A stretch of DNA of 64,000 bases from Nostoc sp. UHCC 0870. Its GTDB lineage: Bacteria > Cyanobacteriota > Cyanobacteriia > Cyanobacteriales > Nostocaceae. The stretch is taken from positions 3,163,501 through 3,227,500 of the forward strand of contig NZ_CP091913.1 of assembly GCF_022063185.1 (NCBI RefSeq). The letters run 5' to 3'. Below, in pieces: positions 62,453 through 64,000 of the stretch; position 1 is the first letter of the stretch, and each line of letters begins with the position of its first letter. The position numbers and the translations under genes were made by a program. The notes beneath the pieces are model-generated. The model made no database searches, was not told the DNA's origin, and saw only the letters and a program-made list of their open reading frames with translations.

Positions 62453-62783
62453 AGCTGTTGGAGAATTACTGCTTTGAACATATTATCTCTAATCTAGGGG
62501 ATTGCGAACAGAGCGTTTTATGTCAGCAGAAATATAAAATCGAGCCATGATATTTAGTTAATAGCAGGCTCTAGAACCACTTTCAACAGCTACTTTCCAG
62601 GCTCTAGGTTGAGCTACCAAACCACGTCCATAAAACTGCATGAGTTCGTTTAATCGGTGAACTTCTACAGTTGAGCTAAGATTCCTTGTGATATTAAACT
62701 TTCTTTGTTGGCTTCATAAATAATTTTATTTTCAAAAATTTTCCACAGCCAAACCCTTATAGCATTTGAGTTGGTTATAATAA
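62453..62783. other. Intergenic region with a short coding-like remnant
   Basis: Contains a minus-strand frame ending at 62558 (see separate entry) and otherwise AT-rich DNA. Promoter of the Uma2 gene expected at the left end. Confidence 0.4.
62558..62641 (-). CDS. Possible tiny gene or gene fragment (27 aa)
   Basis: From the ATG complementary to 62639-62641 the frame reads MQFYGRGLVAQPRAWKVAVE then SGSRACY and stops. The same frame is open upstream for 24 more codons (NITRNLSSTVEVHRLNEL) without an ATG. Composition is protein-like (Arg, Trp, Tyr, Gly balance) for such a short frame, suggesting either a small protein using a non-ATG start or the 3' end of a decayed gene. No family is assigned. 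Confidence 0.25.
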   Translation of the reverse strand: MQFYGRGLVAQPRAWKVAVESGSRACY

Positions 62784-64000
62784 TTACCGTTGATTAAATA
62801 ATAAAAATACTGTCTGCAATGACCCTACAACAAAACCTAAGATTCCTCCTAAAGTAACAATTGCCTGCAACTCATTTTTGACAATTCCTTCAATAGCATT
62901 TTCTAAATCAGCAGGTGATGTTGATTTTACGCGGTCAACAATTACTTGATCTATTGATAAAATAGGGATGGTTTGGGCTACAATTTTTTCTAAATCTTTT
63001 TCTAAATATCGCTCTAAAATTAGTGCTAATTCTTGACTGACAACTTCTAACGAATTTATAACTACAGGTGAGTTACTTAGACGATTTAACAGTAATTTAG
63101 CAATATTTTCCCAATTTACAGACTCAGTTAACCCTTGCAGTAATTCACCACCACTTGTTTGAATGTATTGGCGGACGGTTTCTCGTGTGGTTTTTCGCAG
63201 TTGGCGGACTGTCCCAATTGGTAAATTTTGCAATGATAGATTTTGCAGAGTTTTTCTGAGGCGATCGCGCATCTGCAAATCTTGTATTAATTCCTGTAAC
63301 CTAGCATTGGTGGCTTCTTTTTCATCTAAGCAAAAAGTCCGTAGCCGTGTAAGAGTATTCCGCAAACCAAACAGATTCGCCACTACCCAATAAGTACCAC
63401 TGGTTTTTTCGCGAAAGCTTTCGTCAATAATTTGAATCGTGCGATCAGTTAAAAAATCTATAATTGCCTGCCTTAACATATCTGGCGGCAAAACTACTTC
63501 CAAGAACCAATCAGCCAATCGAGTAGCTTGTTCTTCACTCAGTTGTAACTCTAGTAATATCTGGTCAAAAATTTGATTTATTTGTGCTTCTAAAAAGTCT
63601 TCCTGTCTTGCTAGCACCTTCAAGAGACGCGGTAAAGATTCTCCCAACAAATCACGCAGAATCCCCGCCACAATTTTTGTAGTTTTCTGGTTTTTATCGG
63701 CTTTAATTTGATCTATAGCCAGTCGCAATAACCAAAGAATTGCTGACTCTACCCGTTCTGTTTCTAATAACCTACGGGCCAGTTTTTGTAACTCATCTGG
63801 TGTCAGCAGTGACCCCATGATTGTATCAGAAATATTTTTTGCCAACCGTTCTTGATTCGCAGGAATCAATCCAGGGGTGAATGGTACTCTCCGTCCGGCA
63901 ATATAAATTGCTCTGTAGGGACGAAATAACATTTTGATGGCTATGTCATTCGTGAAATAGCCAATAATTGCACCCAATACAGGGGGAGATACATAAAGTA
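62784..64000 (-). CDS. DUF445 membrane-associated protein, N-terminus off the window
   Basis: The frame is open to the right edge: bases 63977-64000 encode [18 protein letters not shown], which is how this family continues upstream, so the TTG at 63977 is not the real start. [16 protein letters not shown] and [20 protein letters not shown] are the DUF445 signatures; a long helical middle follows, and the C-terminus [20 protein letters not shown] is the second membrane segment. Two terminal membrane helices frame a cytoplasmic helical domain. Function unknown. Confidence 0.88.
   Translation of the reverse strand, partial: LYVSPPVLGAIIGYFTNDIAIKMLFRPYRAIYIAGRRVPFTPGLIPANQERLAKNISDTIMGSLLTPDELQKLARRLLETERVESAILWLLRLAIDQIKADKNQKTTKIVAGILRDLLGESLPRLLKVLARQEDFLEAQINQIFDQILLELQLSEEQATRLADWFLEVVLPPDMLRQAIIDFLTDRTIQIIDESFREKTSGTYWVVANLFGLRNTLTRLRTFCLDEKEATNARLQELIQDLQMRDRLRKTLQNLSLQNLPIGTVRQLRKTTRETVRQYIQTSGGELLQGLTESVNWENIAKLLLNRLSNSPVVINSLEVVSQELALILERYLEKDLEKIVAQTIPILSIDQVIVDRVKSTSPADLENAIEGIVKNELQAIVTLGGILGFVVGSLQTVFLLFNQR

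Overview
The window is chromosomal DNA from a filamentous cyanobacterium of the Nostoc/Anabaena (Nostocales) group. The evidence is a cytochrome b6f operon (petC-petA), a CO2-uptake NDH-1 cluster, sulfolipid genes (sqdB-sqdX), Ycf46/Ycf35-type proteins, dozens of HIP1 octamers (GCGATCGC), and the heptameric repeat arrays and small dispersed repeats typical of Nostoc genomes. The two tandem-GAF adenylate cyclases match the characterised Anabaena CyaB1 and CyaB2 so well that a close relative of Anabaena sp. PCC 7120 is likely; that match rests on remembered sequence, not on a search. No rRNA, tRNA or CRISPR array was seen.

Layout. 0-8.3 kb: a partial membrane protein, a tiny lipoprotein, an exported protein, then the minus-strand operon ndhF-ndhD-cup (CO2 hydration), a 57-residue membrane protein and a family 2 glycosyltransferase. 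8.7-17 kb: CruP (lycopene cyclase paralog), a TIGR03032-type protein, a 1481-residue protein with two seven-bladed FG-GAP propellers plus RTX repeats, and a small Rieske protein. 17-22 kb: cyaB2, a DUF2808 exported protein and small membrane or hypothetical proteins. 22-27 kb: pilB-pilT-pilC of the type IV pilus motor. 27-35 kb: grpE-dnaK-dnaJ-tusA-like-rsgA, then a GH57 branching enzyme. 35.2-36.8 kb: a compact element with a ribbon-helix-helix gene divergent from an intact tnpB. 36.8-40.5 kb: a small membrane protein, petC-petA, a DUF3067 protein and a BON-domain lipoprotein. 40.8-44.3 kb: a lipoxygenase and a solitary C5 DNA methyltransferase. 44.5-51.8 kb: omp85-lpxC-fabZ-lpxA-lpxB (outer-membrane biogenesis) and purC. 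52.4-59.1 kb: a small protein, cyaB1, sqdX, sqdB, a glycosyltransferase relic and a lipoprotein-like protein. 59.3-64 kb: a ribbon-helix-helix/zinc-ribbon protein, Ycf46 AAA ATPase, Ycf35-like protein, a Uma2-family protein and a DUF445 protein cut by the window edge.

Functional themes are photosynthetic electron transport and carbon acquisition (Ndh/Cup, b6f, sulfolipid), outer-envelope assembly (Omp85 with the lipid A pathway), cAMP signalling together with pilus motors, and protein folding.

The most striking cross-cutting pattern is intergenic heptamer arrays and small mobile repeats intruding into genes. They supply stop codons (cruP, pilC, the 185-residue gene), a C-terminal tail (sqdX), an in-frame internal insertion (rsgA) and apparent N-terminal extensions (cyaB1, the methyltransferase, lpxB). 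The best candidate for an unusual mobile system is the RHH/TnpB module, with hairpins in the same orientation at both ends and a palindrome between its divergent genes.
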